Assembly (NCBI RefSeq): GCF_031199965.1
Contig: NZ_CP133605.1
Location: 2,512,501 to 2,576,500 of the forward strand
Source of the DNA: Paenibacillus sp. D2_2
GTDB lineage: Bacteria; Bacillota; Bacilli; Paenibacillales; Paenibacillaceae
Length of the DNA stretch: 64,000 nucleotides
Reading direction: 5' to 3'
The notes beneath the pieces are model-generated. The model worked only from the letters and a program-made list of their open reading frames with translations, was not told the DNA's origin and ran no database searches. The translations under genes were made by a program, and so were the position numbers. Numbering within the stretch: position 1 is the stretch's first letter; every line of letters begins with the position of its first letter. Shown here in pieces: positions 47,919 through 56,615 of the stretch.

Positions 47919-48911
47919 ATGAAGAGATGGTTAGGTAGTATAGTTGCGTTGGTCATTGTGACTGCAATGTTAGCCGGGTGTACCGGTGCGCCAGCGGCTG
48001 CGCCTTCAATGAACGATAGTAATGACGGACAGTCCAACGTGAACAGTACGTCTGAAGCTGGAGCGACAGACCTGGGCGTATGGCCCAGAACGATAACGGA
48101 CGCTGCCGGTCATGAGATTGTACTTCAGGAACGGCCGGAACGCGTTGTTGTGCTTCATCCCCTATATTTGGATTACTTCTTGGCGCTGGATACACCTCCA
48201 GTCGCTTCGGGCAATGCTATGGGCGCGTTAGAGGAATACGCAACACTGAAGCCGTACCAAGGAACGGTGGAGATCGCTGATTTGGGCAGCGGGAGAGATT
48301 TGAATCTGGAGGCGGTAATTGCGGCGAACCCGGATGTGATCGTGACTTTTAAAGGCCATGTGGACGCGAATTATGATGAATTAAGCAAGATTGCTCCTGT
48401 TGTCCAAATTGACTATGGGGATACTTGGGAGAATGCCATGATGCTCTGTGCCCAGGTTATAGGCAAAGAACAGTTGGCAGAGCAGCTTATCAATGAGACT
48501 AAAGAAATCATTGCAAAGACGAAAGAACAGCTGAGTGGGTTGAAGGGAAAGAGCTTTGCGTTGCTGCGGGTTGACGGAAAAGCTAATTTTACCGCTCAGG
48601 GTGCAAAGAATACAGTCTACTACAATGATACTACAGGATTTGGTCTGTTAAAGCCGGAGGGCTATCCTGAAGACGGGCAAGTGTTGTCGCTGGAGGCATT
48701 ATCGGCGATGAATCCCGATTATATTATTATCCAGCATGATCTTAAGACGGCTCAGGCAGCAGTTCAAGAGAAGGAAGCTATGGATGTATGGAAATCACTC
48801 ACAGCGGTTAAGGAAAATCACGTTCTATTCTTTGATAATTCACTTAACACGGGAAGTGTCCTAGCCATTCGTCTGGCAGCGGAAAATTTTATGAATTTGG
48901 CTGGGCAGTAG
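47919..48911 (+). CDS. Iron-siderophore ABC transporter substrate-binding lipoprotein 5
   Basis: 330 aa with an intact frame. ATG 47919 is preferred over an in-frame ATG at 47883 because GGAGG sits just upstream and the product then begins with a lipoprotein signal (MKRWLGSIVALVIV, lipobox LAGC). FecB-type class III fold: RTITDAAGHEIVLQERPERVV, ADLGSGRDLNLEAVIAANPD, and KNHVLFFDN-like C-terminal segment. Third gene of the Fur-controlled operon. No permease is adjacent, so it must use a permease encoded elsewhere, possibly the FecCD pair at 7-9 kb. Confidence 0.9.
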   Translation: MKRWLGSIVALVIVTAMLAGCTGAPAAAPSMNDSNDGQSNVNSTSEAGATDLGVWPRTITDAAGHEIVLQERPERVVVLHPLYLDYFLALDTPPVASGNAMGALEEYATLKPYQGTVEIADLGSGRDLNLEAVIAANPDVIVTFKGHVDANYDELSKIAPVVQIDYGDTWENAMMLCAQVIGKEQLAEQLINETKEIIAKTKEQLSGLKGKSFALLRVDGKANFTAQGAKNTVYYNDTTGFGLLKPEGYPEDGQVLSLEALSAMNPDYIIIQHDLKTAQAAVQEKEAMDVWKSLTAVKENHVLFFDNSLNTGSVLAIRLAAENFMNLAGQ

Positions 48912-49236
48912 ATTCAACAGGCAATCGATTCTACAGTATTCGAAAGTAATTAGCGAACAGCAGGTTATGTAGATAAGGCCATCTCTCTGTAGTGGAAGCT
49001 GCAGCAGGGATGGCCATTTATTACAAATATGTTACTATATAAAATATTCATTAACTGGAAATAAAGAGTATATTTTAGTTATAATCGCCCAAATTAATCC
49101 TATGTTAGCAGAAATAGTGCTTTGTTTTATCGCTTTCACTTTGAGATAATGAAACCAACAAATTAGGATATTGCCTATTAAGGGATAGGTATACTCTAAT
49201 AGTTACAAAATTGTCATCTTAGAGGAGGAACAACAT
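48912..49236. other. Intergenic region between iron operon and NlpC/P60 gene
   Basis: About 325 bp. A GGCCATC / GATGGCC hairpin at 48977-49015 without a strong T-run probably ends the iron operon. Nearer the next gene are a small inverted repeat (CCTAT-N6-ATAGG, 49174-49189) and a -10-like TATACT at 49190-49195. Nothing else recognised. Confidence 0.45.
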
Positions 49237-49832
49237 ATGATTAATATTAAGAAAAGTTTGATCAGCAGCCTGGTCGTCTCAGCAGTGGTCTCGGCGGTCG
49301 TTATTATTCCCTCTCCATCGCATGCTGCTTCCGTAAAAAACACCGTATCGTCAAATACAACGGTTCAAAATACTCAGAGTCAGACTGCTACTAATCCTGC
49401 TATTGAAAAAGTAATTCAAACAGGAATGAAATATTTGGGTACCCGTACGAGTTCGGTTCCAACCGCAACACAACGACAACATTTGACTGCTCTGATTTCA
49501 TTCGGCAAATATTCAAAGAAGGAGCGGGCGTAGTACTTCCAACCGATTCCCGTCAGCAAGGGGCTTGGATTAAACAGAACAGTACGCCCGTCAATAACAT
49601 AAACAACCTCAAACGTGGGGATATCGTATTTTTCATGAGTTATAAAGGGTCGAGCAGCTCCGCATACAGCCGGATTGATAAATCGAAGGAGCGGATTACA
49701 CATGTTGCTATGTATTTAGGTGATGGAAAGCTTCTGCATACGTACTCCCAAAAAGCTGGTGGTGTGGTAGTAACTGATTTTTCTGCTTCCTGGCAGAATC
49801 GCTTCTTATTCGGAGGCAGTGTTCTAAAATAG
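49237..49832 (+). CDS. Secreted NlpC/P60 family peptidase (one frame break)
   Basis: About 198 aa after repair; ATG after AGAGGAGGA. Signal peptide (1-30, ending SPSHAA), Thr/Ser/Asn-rich linker (35-55), then the NlpC/P60 domain with catalytic Cys in FDCSDFIRQ and His in ERITHVAMYLGDG. The break at CCC 49442-49444 is cured by one C, giving YLGTPYEFGSNRN, the normal domain start. Such enzymes cut the D-Glu/diamino-acid bond of wall peptides or related substrates. Monocistronic, with a terminator behind it. Confidence 0.88.
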
Positions 49833-49859
49833 AGATTATCTATATCGACATATTAGCTA

Positions 49860-49884
49860 AAGCCGCAGACATGCGGCTTTTTTT
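49860..49884 (+). terminator. Terminator after the NlpC/P60 gene
   Basis: AAGCCGCA / TGCGGCTT stem, loop GACA, followed by TTTTT. Confidence 0.9.
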
Positions 49885-50061
49885 ATTTTGGATGAATAAT
49901 GCTTGTCACATAAACGTCATAATATCATTCGATTTTATATGTAAAAAGACTCGAAAGGGCTATGTCGGTGATAAAAGTTATAGCTTATTATACTATCGAG
50001 AGGATCTAAGTGGGGCTAATCGTCTGTAATTAAACGGGAAAGGAGGGAGGAAGAACAGCGT

Positions 50062-51479
50062 ATGGTAGGCAATCGCACAATGATTTTCTATGTCCGCATT
50101 ATTGTACAGCTTCTTATAATTGGCCTAATAGCGGGAATTAGCTGGAACATGGCTTCTACTTATGCTTCCGCAGCAGGATATGAGAAGGAACCGTCTAGTA
50201 CACAACCCCTGATGCTACAACGAATTATTGATGAAGCTGAACCAGGGAGTGTTGTTGTATTGTCTGAAGGAAGTTACACTGGTCCAGTTGTGGTTGATAA
50301 GAAGCTGACCATTCAGGCCAAGGACAATGCTGTATTATCAAATAACACTGGTAATCCCGCCATAACGATCAAGGCAGACGCGGTAGTCTTACAAGGCTTA
50401 AGTATCCAGCAGGATTATGCTGATGTAGAGACGGCGGCCGTACTAGTTCAATCGGATGATGCCGATCTAAGTAACCTTAAGATCAAGACGCAGGGAACTG
50501 GTATTATGCTGCGTGATGCAAATGCTGTGACAATCCAAAATAATGAAATTACCTGGAAAAGGGTACGAGATGGTAGTGGCAGCGGAGTAGGAGAGAAGGG
50601 GAACGGGATTGATCTCTACAATTCCCACAACAACCTTATTCAACAGAATCGTATTTATAATATGAAGGACGGGATTTATTTAGAGAAAGGCAGCCAGTTA
50701 ACCGTGGAAGAGAATCACATATACAGCTCTCGATACGGTATTCACTGCATGTACATAGACGATTCCCAGATTGTCGGCAATATCGGTGAATATAATTACA
50801 CGGGTGCGATGATCATGGGAGTCAAGAACGCACGGATATCCAACAATTCTTTTCTGAAGCAAAACCGGAATGTATATGCACAAGGGATATTGCTATACGA
50901 TGTACAAGCCTCTACGGTTGAGAGCAATATCGTAGATGGAAATCGTGTCGGAATTTACATGGAGCGTTCCAGTAACAATGAATTGAAGGAGAACTCGGTA
51001 TATCGGAATTATATAGGGATTCAATTGCTCAAGGCTGAGGATAACAAGCTTCATCATAATGATTTTGTGGCTAATGTTATTGAAGCGGAAGCAGTGAATA
51101 GCAAGGCTAACGAGATCTATTATAACTACTGGGATTCGGCACAGGGCCTGGATTTAAATGAGGACGGAATTAGTGAAATTGCTTATTCAATTAATCCCTT
51201 CTATCAGCAGATCATATCAGATAAACCGGTATTTCAACTTTTTTTTCAATCACCTGGTATGACATTTCTAAGTGCGATGTACACGGAAAATCGGGATCAA
51301 TGGACGACAGACATCTCTCCATCTATGCATTTAAATGTGATCCTAGACCATAACAAAGCACTAACTGATGTCGGGACGAGCATGTTCTGTCTGAGAAGAC
51401 ATATATGCTGATTATTACTTGTATGCTGTTTTTTACAGCTGTATTAACCATCATTTATTCGGGGGTATCGAAATCATGA
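50062..51479 (+). CDS. nosD: NosD-like copper-site maturation protein (one frame break)
   Basis: About 472 aa. N-terminal membrane segment (13-33), then a right-handed parallel beta-helix made of NosD/CASH repeats (ITIKADAVVLQGLSI, NEIYYNYWD) and, after repair, a C-terminal membrane helix (TYMLIITCMLFFTAVLTIIYSG). The break near 51374 is cured by one G (GGG to GGGG); the restored stop at 51477-51479 overlaps the nosL ATG. NosD works with the NosFY ABC transporter, classically to build the copper centre of nitrous oxide reductase. No nosZ is present in the window. Confidence 0.87.
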
Positions 51480-52021
51480 AAAAAGGTCTAGCAGTTCTAA
51501 TGATTATGTTTGTATTTGCCGCTTTGATCGGGTGTGGTCAGAAGAAATATGAGGCGCAAGCGATTAATGAGGACGTAGATGTATGCGCTGTATGTAATAT
51601 GCAGGTGAAGGATGGGGCCTATGCAACACAGATCATTACCAAAGATGGCAGGAGCATTAAGTTCGATGATATCGGGTGCATGAACAAGTGGAAGTCCGAG
51701 AATGGAACGGATCAAATCGGTATGGATTATGTGCGTGATTATAACGATAAGAGCTGGGTAGAGTACGAGAAGGCAGCCTATGTCTATGATCCTTCTATCC
51801 GGACACCGATGGCATATGGGATTGTCAGCTTCAAGGATAAGAAGACAGCAGAAGCATTTATTAAGGAGCAGGGTGTGGGCACATTACTAAGCGCTGACGA
51901 TTTAACGAAGCACACTTGGCAGCAAAGTATGGACATGATGGATATGAATGATCATGAGCATATTGAAGAAGATAACGGAGCGCATGGAGAAATGAACATG
52001 AATAGCAATAGTGGGCACTAA
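51476..52021 (+). CDS. nosL: NosL copper-binding lipoprotein
   Basis: About 181 aa from ATG 51476. Lipoprotein signal with lipobox LIGC, then the NosL core: VCAVCNMQVKDGAYATQI with the Cys/Met copper site, FDDIGCMNKW and DPSIRTPMAYG. A Met/His/Asp-rich tail (MDMMDMNDHEHIEEDN) may add metal binding. NosL is a Cu(I) chaperone delivering copper to NosZ via NosDFY. It sits between nosD and nosY in a tightly packed unit. Confidence 0.9.
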   Translation: MKKGLAVLMIMFVFAALIGCGQKKYEAQAINEDVDVCAVCNMQVKDGAYATQIITKDGRSIKFDDIGCMNKWKSENGTDQIGMDYVRDYNDKSWVEYEKAAYVYDPSIRTPMAYGIVSFKDKKTAEAFIKEQGVGTLLSADDLTKHTWQQSMDMMDMNDHEHIEEDNGAHGEMNMNSNSGH

Positions 52022-52047
52022 ATCGAATAAAGGATGGGGATACGTGC

Positions 52048-52868
52048 ATGACGGATCTACTGCAAATTGCGAAAAGAGAGATTAAAATGGGGTTCCGCAA
52101 TCCCTGGTCTTATTCTTTTCTCATCCTGTTCTCTGTGTTCAGTTTATGTCTGCTGCTGATTAACTCACAGAATGAAGTTAGTGGTTATTCGGGAGTAACC
52201 GTTCAATGCTAAGTCTTATATTGTATTTGCTCCCGCTTATGGCTTTGTTCCTGGGTTCATTCTCACTGACGGCGGAGAAGGAAGAGGGAAGCTGGCAGCT
52301 GCTGTCGACTTATCCGCTTGGAACGCTTCCTTTTCTAGTCGGGAAGTTTACCGGGCTGTCTATGGTATTGCTGACAATTGTCTCTTTTGGCTACGGCCTT
52401 ATGGGAATTGTTGCTGTTATTCTGGGCATATCCTTTGAATTGAGCACATACCTTCTCTTTCTTGCTTTCTCTTGCGGCTTAGTTCTATTATTCCTGAGCG
52501 CAGCCCTATTCATTGGCTCTCTATCTCGGAATCGTTGGCAGGCTCTAACGATCTCTGTAATGATCTGGTTCTTTCTGGTCATCGGCTGGCCTGCTATATT
52601 GATCTCGGTGCTCAGCTTGCTTCCTTATCTATGGATTAAGCCTTTGCTGACTCTCTTGACCATGCTGAATCCAGCCGAGCTGGTGCGTCTGTTCGTTGTT
52701 ATTAAGCTCGGTGGAGGCTCGATTCTAGGCCCGGAATATTTCCAATGGGTAAGCTGGATTCAACAGCCATGGGGAAGCTTAGTATTTTTCCTCGTATTTA
52801 TTGCCTGGATCGTATGCTCTATTGCATGCGTGTATTGGATTTGGGAAAGGAGACGTTCACTTGGATGA
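52048..52868 (+). CDS. nosY: NosY-like ABC-2 type permease (one frame break)
   Basis: About 273 aa. The ATG at 52048 gives MTDLLQIAKREIKMGFRNPW and a first membrane helix; after the break the remaining five helices follow (LYLLPLMALFLGSFSLTAEKEEGSW, FIGSLSRNRWQA). The break at 52191-52193 is cured by one G (GGG to GGGG). The EKEEGSW loop is typical of NosY. It is the membrane subunit for the ATPase encoded next; the reading frames overlap by 8 bp. Confidence 0.86.
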
Positions 52869-53586
52869 TCCTTTTGTTATAGTCGAAGCTGTAAATAAAA
52901 TAATCAAAAAGCAAACCATCGTTCATAATATCGATCTGAGGATTGGTACGGCTAGCATAGTAGGTCTTTGTGGTGGAAATGGAGCAGGAAAAAGTACTAT
53001 TTTGCGAATGATTGCCGGCATTAACCAACCTACTTCCGGTGAAATATATGTCAATCGTCTTCAGTGGAAAAAAGATCGCAAACGATTCTCGCAGCAAATA
53101 GGCTATATGCCTGACGATTTTCAATTTCCGCAAGGTTTGACTGCTGGAGAAATCCTATCCTTTTGGGCAGCTCTACGCAGAGTCCCTGAGAAAAGAGTTG
53201 ATGCGGTATTAGCTATGGTAGGATTGGAAGATAAGAAGGATAAGCCAGTTAATACCTTTTCCAAGGGAATGCGCCAGCGAGTGTTGTTTGCTCAAGCCTT
53301 ATTAGCCAAGCCACCATTATTAATTATGGATGAGCCGACCAATGGTCTAGATCCTTATTGGATGAATGAATTTGTGAAGCTGCTACACAAAATTAAGCAG
53401 GAAGGTCATACGGTGCTGTTTTCAACTCATCAGCTCGAGATCGCTGAAGAAGTTGCAGATTCGGTCGTTTTTTTGAATGCGGGTCGAAATTGTGGTGGAG
53501 GAACCGTGACGGAACTACGCCAAAAATACGGTGATTATCCGCTTCAGGCTGCCTTTCAACAAAGCCTGGGATTTGAGCTGCGATGA
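52861..53586 (+). CDS. nosF: NosF-like ABC transporter ATP-binding protein
   Basis: About 241 aa. TTG 52861 follows AAAGGAGACG at the ideal distance, inside the end of nosY. Walker A GGNGAGKST, signature FSKGMRQR, Walker B LLIMDEPTNGLDP, H-loop STHQ. With NosY and NosD it forms the NosDFY complex, thought to supply sulfur or copper species for metal-site assembly. It is the last gene, followed by a terminator. Confidence 0.88.
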   Translation: MDDPFVIVEAVNKIIKKQTIVHNIDLRIGTASIVGLCGGNGAGKSTILRMIAGINQPTSGEIYVNRLQWKKDRKRFSQQIGYMPDDFQFPQGLTAGEILSFWAALRRVPEKRVDAVLAMVGLEDKKDKPVNTFSKGMRQRVLFAQALLAKPPLLIMDEPTNGLDPYWMNEFVKLLHKIKQEGHTVLFSTHQLEIAEEVADSVVFLNAGRNCGGGTVTELRQKYGDYPLQAAFQQSLGFELR

Positions 53587-53655
53587 TGAAAATGAAATTG
53601 TATAAACAGAAATTAATAAGTCTCAGCTACAAACAGATATCACCGCAGCTGCGTC

Positions 53656-53696
53656 AAAAGAGGGTTAAAGTGGAAAATCACTTTAGCCCTCTTTTA
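53656..53696. terminator. Bidirectional terminator between nosF and AraC gene
   Basis: AAAAGAGGG-TAAAGTG / CACTTTA-CCCTCTTTT stem (one mismatch), loop GAAAAT. Confidence 0.88.
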
Positions 53697-53712
53697 TTGA
53701 AAATAGTAATTA

Positions 53713-54630
53713 CTAAGCATTTCGTCTTTGCTCATAGTTCTCTTTAAGACGTTTGATGTCTGCTCTAGGGGGAGAACCGAACATGCGGGAATATTCACGA
53801 CTGAATTGAGACGCGCTTTCATAACCAACGCGATAAGCTACTTCAGCAGCCTCTGATGCCTCGGATAATAATAGACGACGAGCTTCTTGTAAACGCAGTT
53901 CTTTTTGAAACTGAATTGGACTCATAGCTGTCACTTCTTTAAAGTTCCGGTGAAATGAAGACACGCTCATGCAGGCCAGTTCAGCAAGCTCATCAATACG
54001 CAGAGGCTGATTATAGTGCTGCATAATTTGTTCTATAGCGTCCCTGATCCGATAAGTACTGCATCCTTCCATAGCAATCTGTGCCAATGTAATTCCATAC
54101 TCTCCCTGCAATAGCCGATATAGTATTTCTCTGGTAAACAGAGGTGCCAGAAATGGAATATCGTCCGGTTGATCTAATAGTCTTGCTAGCCTGAGAATCG
54201 CATCTATCAGATTCGGCTCCATTTGACCGACAAATAAAGCCCGCTTCGAGTTACCTTTAGGCATCGGCTGCATGCCCGAGTCCGTTAAAATCTCTAAAAT
54301 CTGATTCTTTGTAAATTCCAGTTTCAAACTTAAATAGGGTTCGTCAGAAGTAGCTTTGATGACCTGGCCAACTACCGGTAGGTTCATAGATGCAATCAAA
54401 TAATTGGCGGGATTGTAAGTGTAACGTTCATTGGCTAGAAATATTTGTTTGGAACCTTTGGTAATGAAACACAAGCAAGGCTTATAAACTGCGTAGTCCG
54501 GTTCGGTCGTATTGGAATAACGGATCAAATATAGTGAGGGAATTGCTGTTTTTTGAATTCCTTCATGAAAGCAGTGACGTTCGATCAGCCCAGCTAGTTC
54601 ATTATGCTGTTCATGTATATCCCGTGACAT
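53713..54630 (-). CDS. AraC family regulator with AraC_N domain
   Basis: About 305 aa from ATG 54630, chosen because GAGGAGG lies 7 bp upstream. N-terminal AraC_N-type sensor (HCFHEGIQKTAIPSLYLIR, KPCLCFITKGSKQIFLANERY) and C-terminal two-HTH region (IDELAELACMSVSSFHRNFK, VGYESASQFSREYSRMFG). It is divergent from an aldo-keto reductase gene, the same pairing as YqhC with YqhD/DkgA in enterobacteria, where the regulator senses reactive aldehydes and activates the reductase. Confidence 0.9.
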   Translation of the reverse strand: MSRDIHEQHNELAGLIERHCFHEGIQKTAIPSLYLIRYSNTTEPDYAVYKPCLCFITKGSKQIFLANERYTYNPANYLIASMNLPVVGQVIKATSDEPYLSLKLEFTKNQILEILTDSGMQPMPKGNSKRALFVGQMEPNLIDAILRLARLLDQPDDIPFLAPLFTREILYRLLQGEYGITLAQIAMEGCSTYRIRDAIEQIMQHYNQPLRIDELAELACMSVSSFHRNFKEVTAMSPIQFQKELRLQEARRLLLSEASEAAEVAYRVGYESASQFSREYSRMFGSPPRADIKRLKENYEQRRNA

Positions 54631-54834
54631 GAAATTCCTCCTCAATCGTTGTCCTATATAGTATAAGCTATCATATCCTTCATTCGAAGAGCTGTAAGAG
54701 AATTAGGCAATCATTCAATATTTTTGAGATAACGTATCACTGGGTAATTACAGCATAATAGATTTAGCAGACCGTATTCTGGCAAATAGATTGGTCTCTA
54801 TTCATACTATTAAATAAAGGAGTGTGTAGAAGTT

Positions 54835-55815
54835 ATGGAATACGTAAAACTAGGAAATACAGGGTTAGATGTATCCCGACTTTGTCTTGGCTGTATGAGC
54901 TTTGGTGTAGCAGAGCGTTGGACTCATCCTTGGGTACTTGATGAAGAGCGTAGTCGCCCAATCATAAAGAATGCATTGGAGCTCGGCATCAATTTTTTTG
55001 ATACAGCAAATGTATACTCGGATGGTACGAGTGAAGAGATTGTTGGCCGGGCGCTGAGGGATTATGCCAATCGGGATGAAATTGTGCTTGCAACCAAAGT
55101 GCATTTCCGCATGCATCAAGGTCCAAATGGTGCCGGACTCTCCCGAAAGGCCATCATGAGTGAGATAGATAAGAGTCTCAAGCGATTGGGAACAGACTAT
55201 GTGGATCTGTACCAAATCCATCGTTGGGATTACGATACTCCGATTGAAGAGACGATGGAAGCATTGCACGATGTTGTTAAGGCGGGTAAGGCAAGATACA
55301 TTGGTGCCTCCGCTATGTACGCTTGGCAGTTTCATAAAGCACTAAATGTTGCGGACAGAAATGGCTGGACCAAGTTCGTGTCGATGCAAAATCATTTGAA
55401 TCTTATGTATCGAGAAGAGGAAAGGGAGATGCTACCTCTTTGCAGAGAAGAGAAAATCGGTGTTATTCCTTATAGTCCACTTGCTTCAGGAAGATTGATT
55501 CGTGATTGGACGGAAACAACGCATCGTTCTGAAACCGATCAGATTCAGAGATCTAAATATGATGCGACTGCAGAGAAGGATCGATTGGTTGTGAAGCGAG
55601 TGGCAGAACTGGCGGAGAAACGTGGAGTGTCCCGTATTCATATTGCACTTGCCTGGTTATTGCAGAAACAGCCTGTAACTGCTCCGATCATTGGCGTTAC
55701 AAAAATATCCCAGCTTGAAGACGCGGTAGGCGCGCTATCTGTTACGTTAACACCTGAAGAAATTGCGTGGTTAGAAGAGCCGTATGTACCTCACCCGATC
55801 ATTGGTTTCAGTTAA
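54835..55815 (+). CDS. Aldo/keto reductase
   Basis: 326 aa, ATG after AAAGGAGTG. TIM-barrel AKR with catalytic residues visible in order: Asp in FFDTANVYSDG, Tyr in the same segment, Lys in LATKVHF, His in YQIHRWD. C-terminal NADP-binding pattern GVSRIHIALAWLL and PIIGVTK. The length and the SFGVAERW start fit the YajO/TIM-type subfamily. It is probably induced by the divergent AraC_N regulator. Confidence 0.93.
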   Translation: MEYVKLGNTGLDVSRLCLGCMSFGVAERWTHPWVLDEERSRPIIKNALELGINFFDTANVYSDGTSEEIVGRALRDYANRDEIVLATKVHFRMHQGPNGAGLSRKAIMSEIDKSLKRLGTDYVDLYQIHRWDYDTPIEETMEALHDVVKAGKARYIGASAMYAWQFHKALNVADRNGWTKFVSMQNHLNLMYREEEREMLPLCREEKIGVIPYSPLASGRLIRDWTETTHRSETDQIQRSKYDATAEKDRLVVKRVAELAEKRGVSRIHIALAWLLQKQPVTAPIIGVTKISQLEDAVGALSVTLTPEEIAWLEEPYVPHPIIGFS

Positions 55816-55817
55816 AT

Positions 55818-55863
55818 AAAGCCCCCATTTGATCTGCTATATTTCAGATCGAATGGGGGTTTC
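55818..55863 (+). terminator. Terminator after the aldo/keto reductase gene
   Basis: CCCCCATTTGATCTG / CAGATCGAATGGGGG stem (one mismatch) followed by TTT. Confidence 0.85.
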
Positions 55864-55900
55864 CTATTTTCATGAGATTTATAGTATTCCGACTTCTAAA

Positions 55901-55944
55901 TTTAATTGTCAACCTGGAGATAAATTTTTAGGTTTACAATTAAA
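55901..55944. promoter_or_regulatory. BirA (biotin repressor) operator upstream of bioY
   Basis: TTTAATTGTCAACCT, 14 bp, AGGTTTACAATTAAA: a 15-bp inverted repeat with one mismatched pair and the N14-15 spacing and TTGTnAACC/GGTTnACAA cores of the Gram-positive BirA site. It is 84 bp upstream of bioY and is the only regulatory element seen for the genes downstream. Confidence 0.92.
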
Positions 55945-56027
55945 TATCACCAAGCTATAATTCTATTACGTTAGAAGTCGACTCTAATGAGGATCGTATT
56001 TTATTTTGTTTTGACGGAGGTAGTCAG

Positions 56028-56578
56028 TTGAGAACACAAGAATTCGTATTCGCTGCATTATTCGCAGCTTTCATCGCAGTATTGGGTATGATTCCCCCAA
56101 TTCCATTAGGGTTTATTCCTGTTCCTATAACAGCGCAGACACTTGGCGTTATGCTTGCCGGCTGCTTTCTGGGAAAAGAGCGGCTGCGCTTTGTCTCATC
56201 GTCTTTATCGTTTTGGTTGCAATAGGTTTGCCGATATTGTCTGGAGGGCGAGGCGGTTTATCTGTGTTAGTAGGACCGTCGGCAGGATACATCTTTAGTT
56301 GGCCGGTGGCTGCCTTTTGTATCGGATTTGCTACAGAGAAGGTATGGACAGGGATTAAGACATGGAAGGTTTTCTTCATCAATGCTGTTTTTGGGGTAAT
56401 CCTAGTCAGTCTAATTGGAGCCCCTGTGATGGCTCTTATTACAAATACGTCGATTTGGGCTGGACTAGTAGCTTCCACGGTATACTTGCCGGGTGATCTG
56501 ATCAAAGCGATTATCGCAGCGCTCATTGCGGTACAATTGAAGGCCTTCAGCCCGATTAAAGACATAAAGAATCAATGA
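56028..56578 (+). CDS. bioY: BioY biotin ECF transporter S component (one frame break)
   Basis: About 183 aa; TTG 56028 with ACGGAGG 7 bp upstream. Six membrane helices with BioY landmarks: IPPIPLGFIPVPITAQTLGVMLAGC, then LPILSGGRGGLSVLVGPSAGYIFSWP, and LPGDLIKAIIAALIA near the end. The break near 56170-56172 is cured by one G, giving LGKRAAALCLIVF. BioY binds biotin in the membrane and needs EcfT plus two ATPases, all encoded later in the same unit. Repressed by BirA-biotinyl-AMP through the upstream operator. Confidence 0.93.
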
Positions 56579-56615
56579 TCATGGTTAAATGAAATTTTCC
56601 ATAGGTGTGATTAAA

